Assembly (NCBI RefSeq): GCF_012927115.1
Contig: NZ_JABBFY010000001.1
Location: forward strand, 2,790,001 to 2,854,000
Direction of reading: 5' to 3'
Source: Sphingomonas sp. G-3-2-10
GTDB taxonomy: Bacteria; Pseudomonadota; Alphaproteobacteria; Sphingomonadales; Sphingomonadaceae
Length of the DNA stretch: 64,000 nucleotides
The notes under the pieces are model-generated. The model was not told the DNA's origin. It did not search any database and saw nothing but the letters and a program-made list of their open reading frames with translations. Of the stretch, positions 36,794 through 46,598 are shown piece by piece. Positions within the stretch are counted from its first letter, which is position 1. Every line of letters starts with the position of its first letter. Made by a program: the position numbers and the translations under genes.

Positions 36794-38166
36794 GCGAGAA
36801 GAAGGTCCTGCCGAAGCTGCTGATCGTCGAGGACGATGCCGGCCTCCAGCGCCAGTTGCGCTGGGCCTATGACGGCTATGAAATCCTCACCGCATCGACC
36901 CGCGAGGAAGCGATTACGATCCTTCGCGCGGAGGAACCGCCGGTCGTCACGCTCGATCTCGGCCTGCCGCCCGATCCCGACGGCACCACCGAAGGCTTTG
37001 CCACGCTCGAAACCATCCTGTCGCTGCGCCCCGATACCAAGGTGATCGTCGCTTCGGGCCACGGCGCGCGCGAATCGATGCTGCGCGCGATCGAGATGGG
37101 CGCGTGGGATTTCTACCAGAAGCCGATCGACATCGACGCGCTCGGCCTGATCGTCGCCCGCGCCTTCCACGTCCATGCGCTCGAAGCCGAGAATCGCCGT
37201 CTGGCGGAGCGGGCGCTTTATAGTGAGAATGGCGGCGGCGCGGTGCTCGGCGGCATGCTCACCGCTTCGCCCGAGATGCTCAAGGTCACCCGCACGATCG
37301 AGCGTGTCGCGGGCGCCGACGTCACGGTGATGCTGCTCGGCGCCAGCGGCACCGGCAAGGAATTGCTCGCACGCGGCCTGCACGACACGTCCGCGCGCAA
37401 GAAGGGCAATTTCATCGCGATCAATTGCGCCGCGATCCCCGATACGTTGCTCGAATCCGAGCTGTTCGGGCACGAAAAGGGTGCGTTCACGGGTGCGGTG
37501 AAAACCACCGAGGGCAAGATCGAGCTGGCGCATGGCGGCACGCTCTTCCTCGACGAAATCGGCGATGTGCCGCTGCCGCTTCAGGTCAAGCTGCTGCGCT
37601 TTCTGCAGGAGCGCGTGATCGAGCGGATCGGCGGGCGCAAGGCGATTCCCGTCGACACCCGCATTGTCTGCGCGACGCACCAGAATCTCGAAGCGATGGT
37701 CGCCGACGGCCGTTTCCGCGAAGACCTTTACTATCGGCTGGCGGAGATCGTGGTGAAGATCCCCAGCCTTGCCGAACGTCCCGGCGACGCGGGCCTGCTC
37801 GCGCGCCATTTCCTCAAGAAATATGCCGCCGCGATGAACACCGGCGCGAAGAGTTTTTCGCCCGACGCTTTGGCTGCGATCGACGCGTGGAACTGGCCCG
37901 GAAACGTCCGGGAACTCGAAAATCGCGTAAAACGTGCTGCGATCATGGCCGACGGCAAGCATGTCACCGCCGCCGATCTCGACCTGGCGGACGCGGATTC
38001 TTCCTTTCCGATCAACCTGAAAGCCGCCCGCGAGACCGCCGACCGCAAGGCGATCCGCCACGCCCTCGCGCGCGCCGAGGGCAATATCTCCAGCACGGCC
38101 CGCCTCCTCGGCATCAGCCGCCCGACCCTCTACGACCTGATGAAGGCCTATGACCTCCAGCCCTAA
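36790..38166 (+). CDS. prsR: PEP-CTERM-box response regulator PrsR (sigma-54 activator)
   Basis: A 458-residue NtrC-type regulator. The receiver domain carries the phosphorylated aspartate D56 ([14 protein letters not shown]). The AAA+ domain has Walker A GASGTGKE, the sigma-54 contact loop GAFTGA, Walker [12 protein letters not shown] and the arginine-finger region. A Fis-type helix-turn-helix closes the protein ([26 protein letters not shown]). It should activate RpoN-dependent genes, in known systems those for PEP-CTERM proteins. It overlaps prsK (ATGA) and prsT. No sigma-54 promoter was found in the adjacent gap. Confidence 0.93.
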   Translation: MSEKKVLPKLLIVEDDAGLQRQLRWAYDGYEILTASTREEAITILRAEEPPVVTLDLGLPPDPDGTTEGFATLETILSLRPDTKVIVASGHGARESMLRAIEMGAWDFYQKPIDIDALGLIVARAFHVHALEAENRRLAERALYSENGGGAVLGGMLTASPEMLKVTRTIERVAGADVTVMLLGASGTGKELLARGLHDTSARKKGNFIAINCAAIPDTLLESELFGHEKGAFTGAVKTTEGKIELAHGGTLFLDEIGDVPLPLQVKLLRFLQERVIERIGGRKAIPVDTRIVCATHQNLEAMVADGRFREDLYYRLAEIVVKIPSLAERPGDAGLLARHFLKKYAAAMNTGAKSFSPDALAAIDAWNWPGNVRELENRVKRAAIMADGKHVTAADLDLADADSSFPINLKAARETADRKAIRHALARAEGNISSTARLLGISRPTLYDLMKAYDLQP

Positions 38167-40252
38167 GCGCCGCCGCGTCTATACCAAGCCGGGGTCCCCG
38201 CGCGGGCCGCTGCTCCGCCGCGTCCTCGTGATTGCGGCGTGCCTCGGTGCGTTCGGCATCGCGCTCTATGCCTTCTTCGCGATGACGCCGACGCGCGCCA
38301 ATCCCGAAGCTGCGCGCGCTTCGGTCGAAAAGGCCGCGCAGTTCCTGAGCAACGACAATGCCAGCGCCGCGCGACAGGCCGCGCTCGATGCGGTGCGCAG
38401 CGATCCGGGTTCGCCCAACGCGCATTATGTCCTCGCCCTCTCGCAGCTTCAGCTCAAGGACGGCGTCGCCGCCGAAGCCGAGCTCAAGCGCGCGGCCGAT
38501 GCCGGTTACGATCCGAAGCGTCTCGCGCATCTCCGCGCCCATGCGCTGCTGCTTCAGGGCGATTCGGAACGCGCCATCGCCGAAGCCGAAAAGACCGATC
38601 CGCGCGATCGCGCCTATGGCCTGCGCATCCGCGGCCGCGCGATGACCGCGCTCAACAACTGGAGCGAAGCCGCGGCGGCGCTTCAGGAAGCCGTTCGCAT
38701 CGCGCCGAAGGATTCCGATGCCTGGGCCGATCTCGGCCGCTTCCGCTACACCGCCGGCGACATTTCCGGCGCGATCCTCGCGTCGCAAAAGGCCGTCGAG
38801 CTTGGCGCCGGCAATGTCGATGCGCTGGTGCTGCGCGGCGAGATCGTCCGCAGCCAATATGGTCTCCTCGCCGCGCTGCCCTGGTTCGAACAGGCACTGA
38901 AGCGCGATCCCTATTATCACGACGCGCTGATCGAATATGCCGCGACGCTCGGCGATGCCGGGCGCACGGTCGAGATGCTCGCCGCCACGCGCAAGGCGCT
39001 CGAAGCGAAGCCCGGCAGCCCGCAGGCTTTCTACCTCCAGTCGGTCCTCGCCGCGCGCGCCGGCAATTACGATCTCGCCCGCAATCTGCTGCAAAAGACC
39101 AATGGCGCGATCGATTCGCTCCCCGGCGCGCTCCTGCTCGGCAGCACGCTCGATCTCCAGTTTGGCGAGAATGAGCAGGCGATTGAGAAGCTGCGCCAGC
39201 TCGTCGGCCGCCAGCCGATGAACATTCAGGCGCGCAAGCTGCTCGCGGTCGCGCTGCTGCGCACCGATTCGGCGCGCAACGCCATCGACATCCTCCGCCC
39301 CGTCGTCGCGCGCGGTGATGCCGACACCTATTCGCTGACGCTGGTCGCGCGCGGGTTCGAACGGATCGGCGATCGCGCGCAGGCCGCCCGGTTCCTCGAT
39401 CGCGCGGCATGGCCGAAGCGCGCCGAAGCCGGTGCCTTCTCCGCCGATGACAGCGTCGCCGCGCTTGGCGCCGATGCGCAGAACCGGCCCGACGATCCCT
39501 CGGCGGTCGTCCCGCTGATCCGCGCGCTTCTCGCCGACGGCAATCGCGGCGGCGCACTCGCACGGGCGCAGGCCATCGCCAACGACAATCCCGGCGCGCC
39601 CGCCGCGCATATCCTCGTCGGCGATCTGATGATGCTGTCGGACCGGTTCGCCGATGCCGCCGCGGCCTATAAGAATGCCGCCGCCCTCCGCTTCGACGAA
39701 CCCACCATGCTCCGGCTGGTCGAAGCATTCGATCGCGCGGGCAATCGCGAGCAGGCGGCGAACACGCTGGCGCTGTTCCTCTCGCAGAACCCGATGAACG
39801 TCGCCGCGCTCCGCCTCTCCGCGCACTGGCAGCTCGCCAGCGGCGAGTTCGACGCCGCGATCGACACGCTGGAGGGGCTGCGCGTTCGCATCGGCGATCG
39901 CGACGCCGCGCTCAATGCCGAGCTCGCCGCCGCTTATGCCGGTGCCGGCGAAACCGAAAAGGCCGAGGATTATGGCGAAGCGGCCTATGCCCTCGCCCCC
40001 GGCAACCCCGCGATCGCCGACGCCTTCGGCTGGGCGCTCTATCAGGGCGGCGCGCAGAGCGCGGGCCTCGAACTGCTGCAAAAGGCCGTCCGTCTCGCGC
40101 CGAACCATTCCGGCCTGCGCTGGCACCTCGCGCAAATCTATGCCGACATGAAGCGTTTCCCCGAAGCCCGCGCCCACGCCCAGGCGGCGCTCGCCGACCC
40201 CAGCTTCACCGACCGCGCCGCCGCGCAGGTCCTGCTCGGCAAGACCGGCTAG
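38150..40252 (+). CDS. prsT: PEP-CTERM system TPR-repeat protein PrsT
   Basis: A 700-residue protein with a basic N-terminus and a membrane anchor (about residues 22-45, LLRRVLVIAACLGAFGIALYAFFAM). A long array of TPR units fills the rest; repeated Ala/Leu helices with positions such as NAHYVLALSQLQLKDGVAAEAELKRA and ANPAIADAFGWALYQGGAQSA are visible. The family PrsT accompanies PrsK and PrsR. It probably scaffolds exopolysaccharide or protein export in the periplasm. It overlaps prsR by 17 bp. Repeat number and partner proteins cannot be fixed from sequence alone. Confidence 0.88.
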   Translation: MTSSPKRRRVYTKPGSPRGPLLRRVLVIAACLGAFGIALYAFFAMTPTRANPEAARASVEKAAQFLSNDNASAARQAALDAVRSDPGSPNAHYVLALSQLQLKDGVAAEAELKRAADAGYDPKRLAHLRAHALLLQGDSERAIAEAEKTDPRDRAYGLRIRGRAMTALNNWSEAAAALQEAVRIAPKDSDAWADLGRFRYTAGDISGAILASQKAVELGAGNVDALVLRGEIVRSQYGLLAALPWFEQALKRDPYYHDALIEYAATLGDAGRTVEMLAATRKALEAKPGSPQAFYLQSVLAARAGNYDLARNLLQKTNGAIDSLPGALLLGSTLDLQFGENEQAIEKLRQLVGRQPMNIQARKLLAVALLRTDSARNAIDILRPVVARGDADTYSLTLVARGFERIGDRAQAARFLDRAAWPKRAEAGAFSADDSVAALGADAQNRPDDPSAVVPLIRALLADGNRGGALARAQAIANDNPGAPAAHILVGDLMMLSDRFADAAAAYKNAAALRFDEPTMLRLVEAFDRAGNREQAANTLALFLSQNPMNVAALRLSAHWQLASGEFDAAIDTLEGLRVRIGDRDAALNAELAAAYAGAGETEKAEDYGEAAYALAPGNPAIADAFGWALYQGGAQSAGLELLQKAVRLAPNHSGLRWHLAQIYADMKRFPEARAHAQAALADPSFTDRAAAQVLLGKTG

Positions 40253-40273
40253 CCACTCTTGCCCTTCCGAATT

Positions 40274-40294
40274 CCCCTCCCTTCGAGGGAGGGG
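40274..40294. repeat. GC-rich hairpin after prsT
   Basis: CCCCTCCCT and AGGGAGGGG form a 9-bp stem with a 3-base loop, within the 112-bp prsT/DUF815 gap; the AATTC and GAATT around it are also nearly symmetrical. No T-run follows. It may be a termination or stability element, or a member of a dispersed palindromic family. Confidence 0.5.
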
Positions 40295-40364
40295 AGAATT
40301 CGCTGGGGAAGGCTAAAGAGAAGCTGCCTCCCGCTCCCGGGAAGGATCGGATAAGCCGCGGCCC

Positions 40365-41174
40365 ATGACCGACCCGCTCGAACGCATCGCCGCCGCCCTC
40401 GAACGCCTCGCGCCGGCTCCGCCTGCGCCCGCCGATCCGCTCGCGCACCCCGCCTATGTCTGGCGCGAACATACCCTCACCGCGGCGCGCGCCTTCGCCC
40501 CGCTGCCGCTCGAAATGCTTCACGGCATGGACGCGCAGCGCGACGCGCTGGTCGACAACCTAACCCGCCTCGCCGCCGGCCATGCGGCGCAGGACGTGCT
40601 GCTGTGGGGCGCGCGCGGCACCGGCAAGTCGGCGGTGGTCAAGAGCGCGGTCGGCCATGTGCAGGCGCAGGGCGGGAATCTCGCGCTGATCGAAGCGGTG
40701 ACGCTCCATCTCGACCAATTGCCCGAACTCTTCGCGCACATCGCGCCGATCCCGCGCGCGTTCGTCGTCTTCCTCGACGATCTCGGCTTCGACGCGGCGG
40801 GTGACGCCCGCGCGCTCCGCTCGATGCTCGAAGGCGGGGCGGAGGCGCGGCCCGCCAATGCCCGCCTGCTCGTGACGTCGAACCGCCGCCACCTGATCCC
40901 GCGCGACCTCGCCGAGCAGGCCAGCGCGATCAATCCGCGCGATTCGATCGACGACAGCCTCGCGCTCGCCGACCGGTTCGGCCTGTCGCTCGGCTTCCAC
41001 GTCATCGATCAGGATACCTATGTCGGGATCGTGCAGGGCTATGCCGATGCCTATGGGCTGAGCTTCGATCCGGCGGAGGCGATCAACTGGGCGACGCGGC
41101 GCGGCAGCCGATCGGGCCGGGTGGCGTGGCAATATGTCGTCGATCTCGCCGGCCGCGAGGGCAAGCAGCTCTAG
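40365..41174 (+). CDS. DUF815-family AAA ATPase
   Basis: A 269-residue P-loop ATPase of the DUF815 group. Walker A is at residues 82-89 (GARGTGKS), Walker B is FVVFLDDLGFD, and a sensor-like LLVTSNRRHLIPRD follows. The C-terminal small domain contains ATRRGSRSGRVAWQYVVDL, typical of the family. The biological role is undefined; homologues are often near cell-cycle or translation genes. Its stop overlaps that of the convergent histidine kinase as the 4-bp palindrome CTAG, read as TAG on both strands. No signal or membrane segment is present. Confidence 0.88.
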   Translation: MTDPLERIAAALERLAPAPPAPADPLAHPAYVWREHTLTAARAFAPLPLEMLHGMDAQRDALVDNLTRLAAGHAAQDVLLWGARGTGKSAVVKSAVGHVQAQGGNLALIEAVTLHLDQLPELFAHIAPIPRAFVVFLDDLGFDAAGDARALRSMLEGGAEARPANARLLVTSNRRHLIPRDLAEQASAINPRDSIDDSLALADRFGLSLGFHVIDQDTYVGIVQGYADAYGLSFDPAEAINWATRRGSRSGRVAWQYVVDLAGREGKQL

Positions 41175-42544
41175 GACGCGGCGGGCAATCGCATCCGCAC
41201 GAGCAAGCCGCCAAGGTCCTCGCTTTCCTCGAGGCTGACGGTGCCGTCGTAAATCTCCACCACATCGCGAACGATCGCGAGGCCCAGTCCCGTGCCCGGT
41301 TTGCCCGAATCCAGCCGCACGCCGCGGTCGAAAATGCGCAAACGATCCGATTCCGGAATCCCGCGCCCATCGTCCTCGACCATGATCTCGACGAATCCGG
41401 ACTGCACGCTCGCGGTCACGAACACGCTGCCGCCGCCATATTTCGCAGCATTCTCAACCAGATTGCCGAGGATCTCATCCAGATCCTGCCGCTCGATATG
41501 CGCCACGGCATCCTTGGTCCCGTCGATATCGATGCGCACATTGGGATAAAGCCGCGCCACGGCCCGCTCGACCGCTTCGATCGAGGGCCAGACCTGCGCG
41601 CGGCTGTGTGCGCTGCCGCGACGGCCGACCGCTCGGGCGCGGGCAAGGTGATGGTCGATCTGCCGCCGCATCGTCCGCGCTTCGCGAATCACGCTCGGTG
41701 CCAGATCCGCCTGCCCCGCCGCCGCTGCGTTCATAATGACGCTCAGCGGCGTTTTCAGCGCATGGGCAAGGTTGCCCGCATGCCGCCGCGCTTCCTCCGC
41801 CTGCCGGTCGTTATGCTCGACCAGCGCGTTGAGTTCCTCGACCATCGGCGCGACCTCAGCCGGCATCGCGCCTTCGATCCGCGTCGATTGCCCCGCGCGC
41901 AGCCGCGAGATTTCCGACCTTATCTTGCGCAGCGGCTGTAGCCCGAACCAGGTCTGCATCGCCGCCATCACGATTAGCCCGAAACCGAGCAGCAGGAAGC
42001 TCCGCACCAGCGTCTGCCGCAGCGCCCCGATCTGCGCGTCGAGCGAATCGCGCGCCTGCGCCACCTGGAATCGCCAGCGCACCTTGGAATTGGGCAGCGT
42101 CAGATCGATCTCGGCGATGCGCAGCCGTTGGTCGGCGAACTCGTCGCTGTCGTAATAATGGATGTCCTGATCGTTGTGCGCCGGCTGCACCTTCAACCGC
42201 CGGTCCCACAGCGAACGCGACGGAAACGTCTCGAACCCCACGCCGCTGATCTGCCAATAGGCGCCCGAATTGGGCTCGAGGAAGCGCTGGTCCGCCAGCT
42301 CGCGGCTCAGCACCACTTCGCCCGTCGGCCCCAGCTCGGACGAAACGATCATCGAATTGACCAGCAGCTTGAGCTGCTCGTCGAAATTCTTGGTGACCGC
42401 GTTCACCAGCACCCGATCGAGCGCATAGCCCCCGCCGACCAGCAGCAGCAGGATCCAGCCCGCCGCGATGAAGATCATGCGGCGGCTGACCGATCCGGTC
42501 ACGCGGACATAGGTGCGGGGTTGCGGCTCGCTGTCGGCCACCAT
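41171..42544 (-). CDS. Two-component sensor histidine kinase (PhoQ-like)
   Basis: A 457-residue inner-membrane kinase. Membrane segments at about 23-43 (MIFIAAGWILLLLVGGGYAL) and 186-205 (SFLLLGFGLIVMAAMQTWFG) enclose a periplasmic sensor of about 140 residues. A HAMP-like linker (LQPLRKIRSEISRLRAGQSTRI) follows. The phosphoacceptor histidine is in AGNLAHALKTPLSVIMNAAA, and the ATPase motifs are NLVENAAKYG, DDGRGIP and GTGLGLAIV. The LAHALKTPL H-box is characteristic of PhoQ-type kinases. It is the last gene of a PepSY-regulator-kinase operon, 25 bp after its regulator. Confidence 0.92.
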   Translation of the reverse strand: MVADSEPQPRTYVRVTGSVSRRMIFIAAGWILLLLVGGGYALDRVLVNAVTKNFDEQLKLLVNSMIVSSELGPTGEVVLSRELADQRFLEPNSGAYWQISGVGFETFPSRSLWDRRLKVQPAHNDQDIHYYDSDEFADQRLRIAEIDLTLPNSKVRWRFQVAQARDSLDAQIGALRQTLVRSFLLLGFGLIVMAAMQTWFGLQPLRKIRSEISRLRAGQSTRIEGAMPAEVAPMVEELNALVEHNDRQAEEARRHAGNLAHALKTPLSVIMNAAAAGQADLAPSVIREARTMRRQIDHHLARARAVGRRGSAHSRAQVWPSIEAVERAVARLYPNVRIDIDGTKDAVAHIERQDLDEILGNLVENAAKYGGGSVFVTASVQSGFVEIMVEDDGRGIPESDRLRIFDRGVRLDSGKPGTGLGLAIVRDVVEIYDGTVSLEESEDLGGLLVRMRLPAAS

Positions 42545-42569
42545 CGTCTCCTTGAGGCCGCAGCCGCCG

Positions 42570-43238
42570 TCAGGCGTTGGCGGGTTCCTCGAGGCTGTAG
42601 CCCAGCCCGCGGATGGTGGTGATCACATCGGGACCCAGCTTCTTGCGGATGCGGGTCACGAAGACTTCGATCGTGTTCGAATCGCGGTCGAAATCCTGAT
42701 CATAGATATGCTCGATCAGCTCGGTGCGGCTGACCACCTTGCCCTTGTGATGGAGCAGATAGGACAGGAGCTTGTATTCCTGCGCAGTCAGTTTCACCGG
42801 CTCGCCGTCCTTGGTGACCTTGCCCGAACGGGTGTCGAGGCGGATATCGCCCGCGGTCAGCTCGGCCGAGGCATTGCCCGAAGCGCGGCGGATCAGCGCG
42901 CGCAGCCGAGCGATCAGTTCCTCGGTCTGGAACGGCTTGGCGACATAATCGTCGGCACCGGCATCGAGGCCGGCCACCTTGTCGGACCAGCTGTCGCGCG
43001 CGGTCAGCACCAGCACCGGCGCGGTACGGCCCTCGCGGCGCCAGCGGTCCAGCACGGTCAGCCCGTCGATCTCGGGCAGGCCCAGATCGAGGATGATCGC
43101 GTCATATTGCTCGGTCGAGCCAAGGAAATGCCCCTCCTCGCCATCGGTCGCCAGATCGACCGCATAGCCTGCGCCTTCCAGCGCGTTGCGGAGCTGCTGG
43201 CCCAGCGTGGGTTCGTCCTCGACGATCAGAAGTCGCAT
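42570..43238 (-). CDS. PhoP-like OmpR-family response regulator
   Basis: A 222-residue response regulator. Receiver motifs are IVEDEP, the phosphorylated D51 (AIILDLGLPEIDG) and YVAKPFQTEELIARL. The winged-helix output domain has LTAQEYKLLSYLLHHKGKVVSRTELIEHIYD, SNTIEVFVTRIRKKLG and IRGLGYSL. This combination resembles PhoP/QseB-type regulators. It follows the PepSY gene by 35 bp and precedes its kinase, forming a three-gene operon. Its target genes are unknown; Mg or antimicrobial-peptide sensing is only suggested by similarity to PhoPQ. Confidence 0.93.
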   Translation of the reverse strand: MRLLIVEDEPTLGQQLRNALEGAGYAVDLATDGEEGHFLGSTEQYDAIILDLGLPEIDGLTVLDRWRREGRTAPVLVLTARDSWSDKVAGLDAGADDYVAKPFQTEELIARLRALIRRASGNASAELTAGDIRLDTRSGKVTKDGEPVKLTAQEYKLLSYLLHHKGKVVSRTELIEHIYDQDFDRDSNTIEVFVTRIRKKLGPDVITTIRGLGYSLEEPANA

Positions 43239-43273
43239 TGATGTGTCCTCGCCCGATCGGGTGCTTTGAACGC

Positions 43274-43618
43274 TTAGTTACCGGTCTTGCGGAGTATCCG
43301 GCCGGTGCGGCCATCGACGTCCACCCAGATGACCGATCCATTGCGCAGGAATTTGAGCGTGTAAATATTCGTCTGCGGATCGAAGTCGAAACCCAGATAT
43401 TGCGCACCCGGCATCATCGGCTTCACGCGCGCCTCGATAACGCGCACGGGCAGCAGCCCGCCCGTCTGGCGGCGCTGGCTGGCGGCTTCCTGGCCGCCAT
43501 CCTGCCACCCGTCGCGGGCGTACAATGCCGTTCCGCTGGCGAGCGCGGACGCCGCCAGACACGCAACTAGAACGGGTTTCAACACCATTGACATCGGGAT
43601 GGCATAGGGTTGGCGCAT
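43274..43618 (-). CDS. Small secreted PepSY-domain protein
   Basis: A 114-residue periplasmic protein with a signal peptide (about residues 9-30, MSMVLKPVLVACLAASALASG) and a C-terminal PepSY-like unit. It is recognised by PVRVIEARVKPMMPGAQYLGFDFDPQTNIYTLKFLRNGSVIWVDVDGRTGRILR; the VDGRTGRIL end is diagnostic. PepSY domains often inhibit peptidases or tune sensor kinases. Its position as first gene before a PhoPQ-like pair suggests it modulates the kinase periplasmic domain. Two ATGs (43618 and 43594) are possible starts. Confidence 0.8.
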   Translation of the reverse strand: MRQPYAIPMSMVLKPVLVACLAASALASGTALYARDGWQDGGQEAASQRRQTGGLLPVRVIEARVKPMMPGAQYLGFDFDPQTNIYTLKFLRNGSVIWVDVDGRTGRILRKTGN

Positions 43619-43680
43619 TGAATAGCCCCTGAACAGCGGCGTCAGGCGGCTGTAACCTTGTACTTGGCTCGCAGCGCCAG

Positions 43681-43742
43681 CCCGCTCCCCCACACGACCA
43701 CCCGCAGAATATGCTGGATGGGAGGCCGGGTGGGGGAGCGGG
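43681..43742. repeat. Long inverted repeat between the PepSY and ABC-F genes
   Basis: CCCGCTCCCCCAC at 43681-43693 is the complement of GTGGGGGAGCGGG at 43730-43742, a perfect 13-bp pair around a 36-base loop. It lies between the PepSY and ABC-F start codons, that is in a divergent promoter region rather than after a gene. It may be a mobile palindromic element. Confidence 0.55.
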
Positions 43743-43790
43743 CCGGCGCCGCCCTTGGCGAAGCCAGGGCAAACAGCTAGGTGCCGCCGC

Positions 43791-45569
43791 ATGGCTGCAC
43801 CTGTGTTAAGTTACGAAGGACTGGGACTGGTCCAGGGATCCGGCTGGCTGTTCCGCGGGCTGGATCTCTATATCGGCGCGCGCGACCGATTGGCGCTGAT
43901 CGGGCGCAACGGCGCGGGCAAATCGACTCTGCTGCGCCTGATCGCCGGAAGCATCGATTCGGACGAGGGCCGCCGCACGATCCAGCCGGGCACGCATGTC
44001 GTGATGCTCGAACAGGATCCGCAGGTCGCCGGATTCGCCACCCTGCTCGATTTCGTCCTGGCCGGCGACGACGCGCCCGAGCGCCACGAAGCCGAAGCGA
44101 TCGCCGATCAGCTCGGCATCGACCTCAGCCGCGAAGCCGCGACGGCATCGGGCGGCGAGCGCCGCCGCGCCGCGATCGCGCGCGCGCTGGCGCAGAATCC
44201 CGACGTGCTGCTGATGGACGAGCCGACCAACCATCTCGACATCGCCGCGATCGACTGGCTCGAAAACTGGCTCAGCCGCTACAATGGTGCGTTCATCGCG
44301 ATCAGCCACGATCGCGCCTTCCTCACTCGCCTGACCAGGCAGACCTTGTGGCTCGATCGCGGTGCGATCCGGCGTGCCGAGATTGGTTTCGGCGGGTTCG
44401 AGGCGTGGACCGATCAGGTCTATGCCGAGGAAGAGCGCAACGCCCAGCGGCTCGATGCGAAGCTCAAGATCGAGGAGCATTGGCTGCTGCGCGGCGTTAC
44501 CGGCCGCCGCCGCCGCAACGAAGGCCGCAAGGCCAAGCTGATGGAGATGCGCGCGCAGCGCGCGGCGATGCAGGGTCCGCAGGGCGCGGCCAAGCTCGCC
44601 ATCGGTTCGGACGACAACCAGACCAAGGTCGTCATCGACGCCAAGAACGTCATCAAGCGATTCGGTGACCGCACGATCATCCGCGACCTGACGCTGCGCG
44701 TGACGCGCGGGGACCGGATCGGCGTGGTCGGCGCGAACGGCGCCGGCAAGACGACTCTGCTCAAACTGCTGACCGGCCAGCTCGAGCCCGACGAAGGCAG
44801 CATCCGCCTGTCGAAGACGCTCGACGAAGTCGTCATCGACCAGCAGCGCAGCCTGATGGACCCGGCCAAGACCGTCCGCGACGTGCTGACGCAGGGCGGC
44901 GAATGGATCGACGTGCTCGGCGTGAAGAAGCACGTCCACGGCTATCTCAAGGAGTTCCTGTTCGAACCGGGCCTGGTCGACGCCAAGGTCGGCACGCTGT
45001 CGGGCGGCGAACGTTCGCGCTTGTTGCTGGCCCGCGAATTCGCGCGCCCGTCCAACCTGCTGGTGCTCGACGAGCCGACCAACGATCTCGATCTCGAAAC
45101 GCTCGATCTGCTGCAGGAAGTCATCGCCGACTATGAAGGCACCGTCCTGATCGTCAGCCACGATCGCGACTTTCTCGATCGCACCGTCACGGTGACGCTC
45201 GGGCTCGACGGAACGGGCAATGTCGATGTGGTGGTCGGCGGCTATGCCGATTGGGTCGCGCAGCGCAAGCAGCGCACCGAACCGGCGAAGAAAGCCGCAC
45301 CGGCAAAGCCCGCAGTCGAAGCGCCGAAGAAGACGACCAAGCTCAGCTACAAGGATCAGCGCGACTATGATCTGTTGCCGAAGCGGGTCGAGGAACTCGA
45401 AGCCGCGATTCTCCGCGACGAAGCCGCGCTGGCGGACGGCAATCTCTACGTCGCGGACCGCAAGAAGTTCGACACGCTGATGGCCGCGGTGGCAAAGGCG
45501 CGCGACGAAAAGGATGCCGCCGAGATGCGCTGGCTGGAGCTGGCGGAAATGGTCGAAGCGCTCGGTTAG
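43791..45569 (+). CDS. uup: ABC-F family ATPase (Uup-like)
   Basis: A 592-residue soluble twin-ATPase of the ABC-F family, which acts on ribosomes and, for Uup, also on DNA-related processes. The first Walker A is at residues 38-46 (GRNGAGKST), the signature [15 protein letters not shown] and Walker [12 protein letters not shown] follow. The second half has [23 protein letters not shown] and [13 protein letters not shown]. The C-terminal region after a Lys/Ala/Pro linker forms a coiled coil ([22 protein letters not shown], then MRWLELAEM), as in Uup. ATG at 43791 is chosen as the one starting the conserved fold. Its stop overlaps the convergent gene. Confidence 0.9.
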   Translation: MAAPVLSYEGLGLVQGSGWLFRGLDLYIGARDRLALIGRNGAGKSTLLRLIAGSIDSDEGRRTIQPGTHVVMLEQDPQVAGFATLLDFVLAGDDAPERHEAEAIADQLGIDLSREAATASGGERRRAAIARALAQNPDVLLMDEPTNHLDIAAIDWLENWLSRYNGAFIAISHDRAFLTRLTRQTLWLDRGAIRRAEIGFGGFEAWTDQVYAEEERNAQRLDAKLKIEEHWLLRGVTGRRRRNEGRKAKLMEMRAQRAAMQGPQGAAKLAIGSDDNQTKVVIDAKNVIKRFGDRTIIRDLTLRVTRGDRIGVVGANGAGKTTLLKLLTGQLEPDEGSIRLSKTLDEVVIDQQRSLMDPAKTVRDVLTQGGEWIDVLGVKKHVHGYLKEFLFEPGLVDAKVGTLSGGERSRLLLAREFARPSNLLVLDEPTNDLDLETLDLLQEVIADYEGTVLIVSHDRDFLDRTVTVTLGLDGTGNVDVVVGGYADWVAQRKQRTEPAKKAAPAKPAVEAPKKTTKLSYKDQRDYDLLPKRVEELEAAILRDEAALADGNLYVADRKKFDTLMAAVAKARDEKDAAEMRWLELAEMVEALG

Positions 45570-46549
45570 AGTGAGCGCATCACCTCGGCGGTGATCTCCA
45601 GACTCCGCCGCCGCGCGGCATGATCGAACATCGCGCTGCCGATGATCAGTTCGTCCGCTTGCGTGCGCTTCACGAACGCCGCGATCTTCTCGCGCACCGT
45701 ATCGGGCGATCCCACTGCGCTGGCCGACAGCACCTGATCGAGGATCGCGCGATGCGGCCCAAGGCTCTCCAGATAGCCCGGCACCGGCGGCGGCAGCTGG
45801 ATGCCCTCGCCCGTCCGGATCGCAACGAACGCCTGTTGCTGCGAACTCGCCAGCAGCTCGGCCTCTTCGTCGGTATCCGCCGCGAACACGTTGTAGCCCG
45901 CCATGAAATAGGGCTTCTCCAGCACCGCCGAGGGACGGAAATTGCGGCGATAGACGTCGATCGCTTCGTCGAGCAGCCCGGGCGCGAAGTGCGACGCGAA
46001 CGAATAGGGCAAGCCGAGCGCGGCGGCGAGCTGCGCGCCGAACAGGCTCGATCCGAGGATCCACAAATCCACCTTCGCGCCCGCGCCCGGCGTCGCGCGG
46101 ATGCCGGTTCGCCCATCATCGGCGAAATAGCTTTGCAACTCGACCACGTCCTGCGGGAAGGCGTTCGAATCGCTCTCCAGCGTCCGCCGGATCGCCCGCG
46201 CCACGCGCTGGTCCGATCCCGGTGCCCGCCCCAGGCCCAGATCGACCCGGCCCGGAAACAGGGCGTCGAGCGTGCCGAACTGTTCGGCAATCACCAGCGG
46301 CGCATGATTGGGCAGCATGATCCCGCCCGCGCCGATCCGGATCGTGCTGGTCGCCTGCCCGACATGCGCGATCACCACCGCAGTGGCTGCGCTGGCGATC
46401 CCCGCCATGCCATGATGCTCCGCGACCCAGTAACGGGTGAAGCCGAGACTCTCGGCATGCCGCGCCAGATCGGCGGCATTGGCGAGAGATTGGGAAGCAC
46501 TCCCGCCTTGGGTGATGGGGACAAGGTCGAGCAGGGAATAGGCGGTCAT
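45566..46549 (-). CDS. LLM-class flavin-dependent oxidoreductase
   Basis: A 327-residue flavoprotein of the bacterial luciferase-like monooxygenase class. It begins [18 protein letters not shown], followed by [21 protein letters not shown], the hallmark of the MsnO8/YhbW-like group. Further conserved parts are [25 protein letters not shown] and [12 protein letters not shown]. It probably uses reduced FMN and oxygen on an unknown substrate. The start at ATG 46549 is preferred over a TTG at 46558. It is convergent with uup, sharing a 4-bp stop overlap. No flavin reductase is nearby. Confidence 0.88.
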   Translation of the reverse strand: MTAYSLLDLVPITQGGSASQSLANAADLARHAESLGFTRYWVAEHHGMAGIASAATAVVIAHVGQATSTIRIGAGGIMLPNHAPLVIAEQFGTLDALFPGRVDLGLGRAPGSDQRVARAIRRTLESDSNAFPQDVVELQSYFADDGRTGIRATPGAGAKVDLWILGSSLFGAQLAAALGLPYSFASHFAPGLLDEAIDVYRRNFRPSAVLEKPYFMAGYNVFAADTDEEAELLASSQQQAFVAIRTGEGIQLPPPVPGYLESLGPHRAILDQVLSASAVGSPDTVREKIAAFVKRTQADELIIGSAMFDHAARRRSLEITAEVMRSL

Positions 46550-46598
46550 GGGAGACAAGATGGGGAGGCCACCCGGCCTGCGCTATAAAGTTCGTCCA

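Noticed and set aside
40274..40294. Intrinsic terminator of prsT
   Set aside because: The stem is strong but no T-run follows on either strand, so it is reported as a hairpin repeat only.
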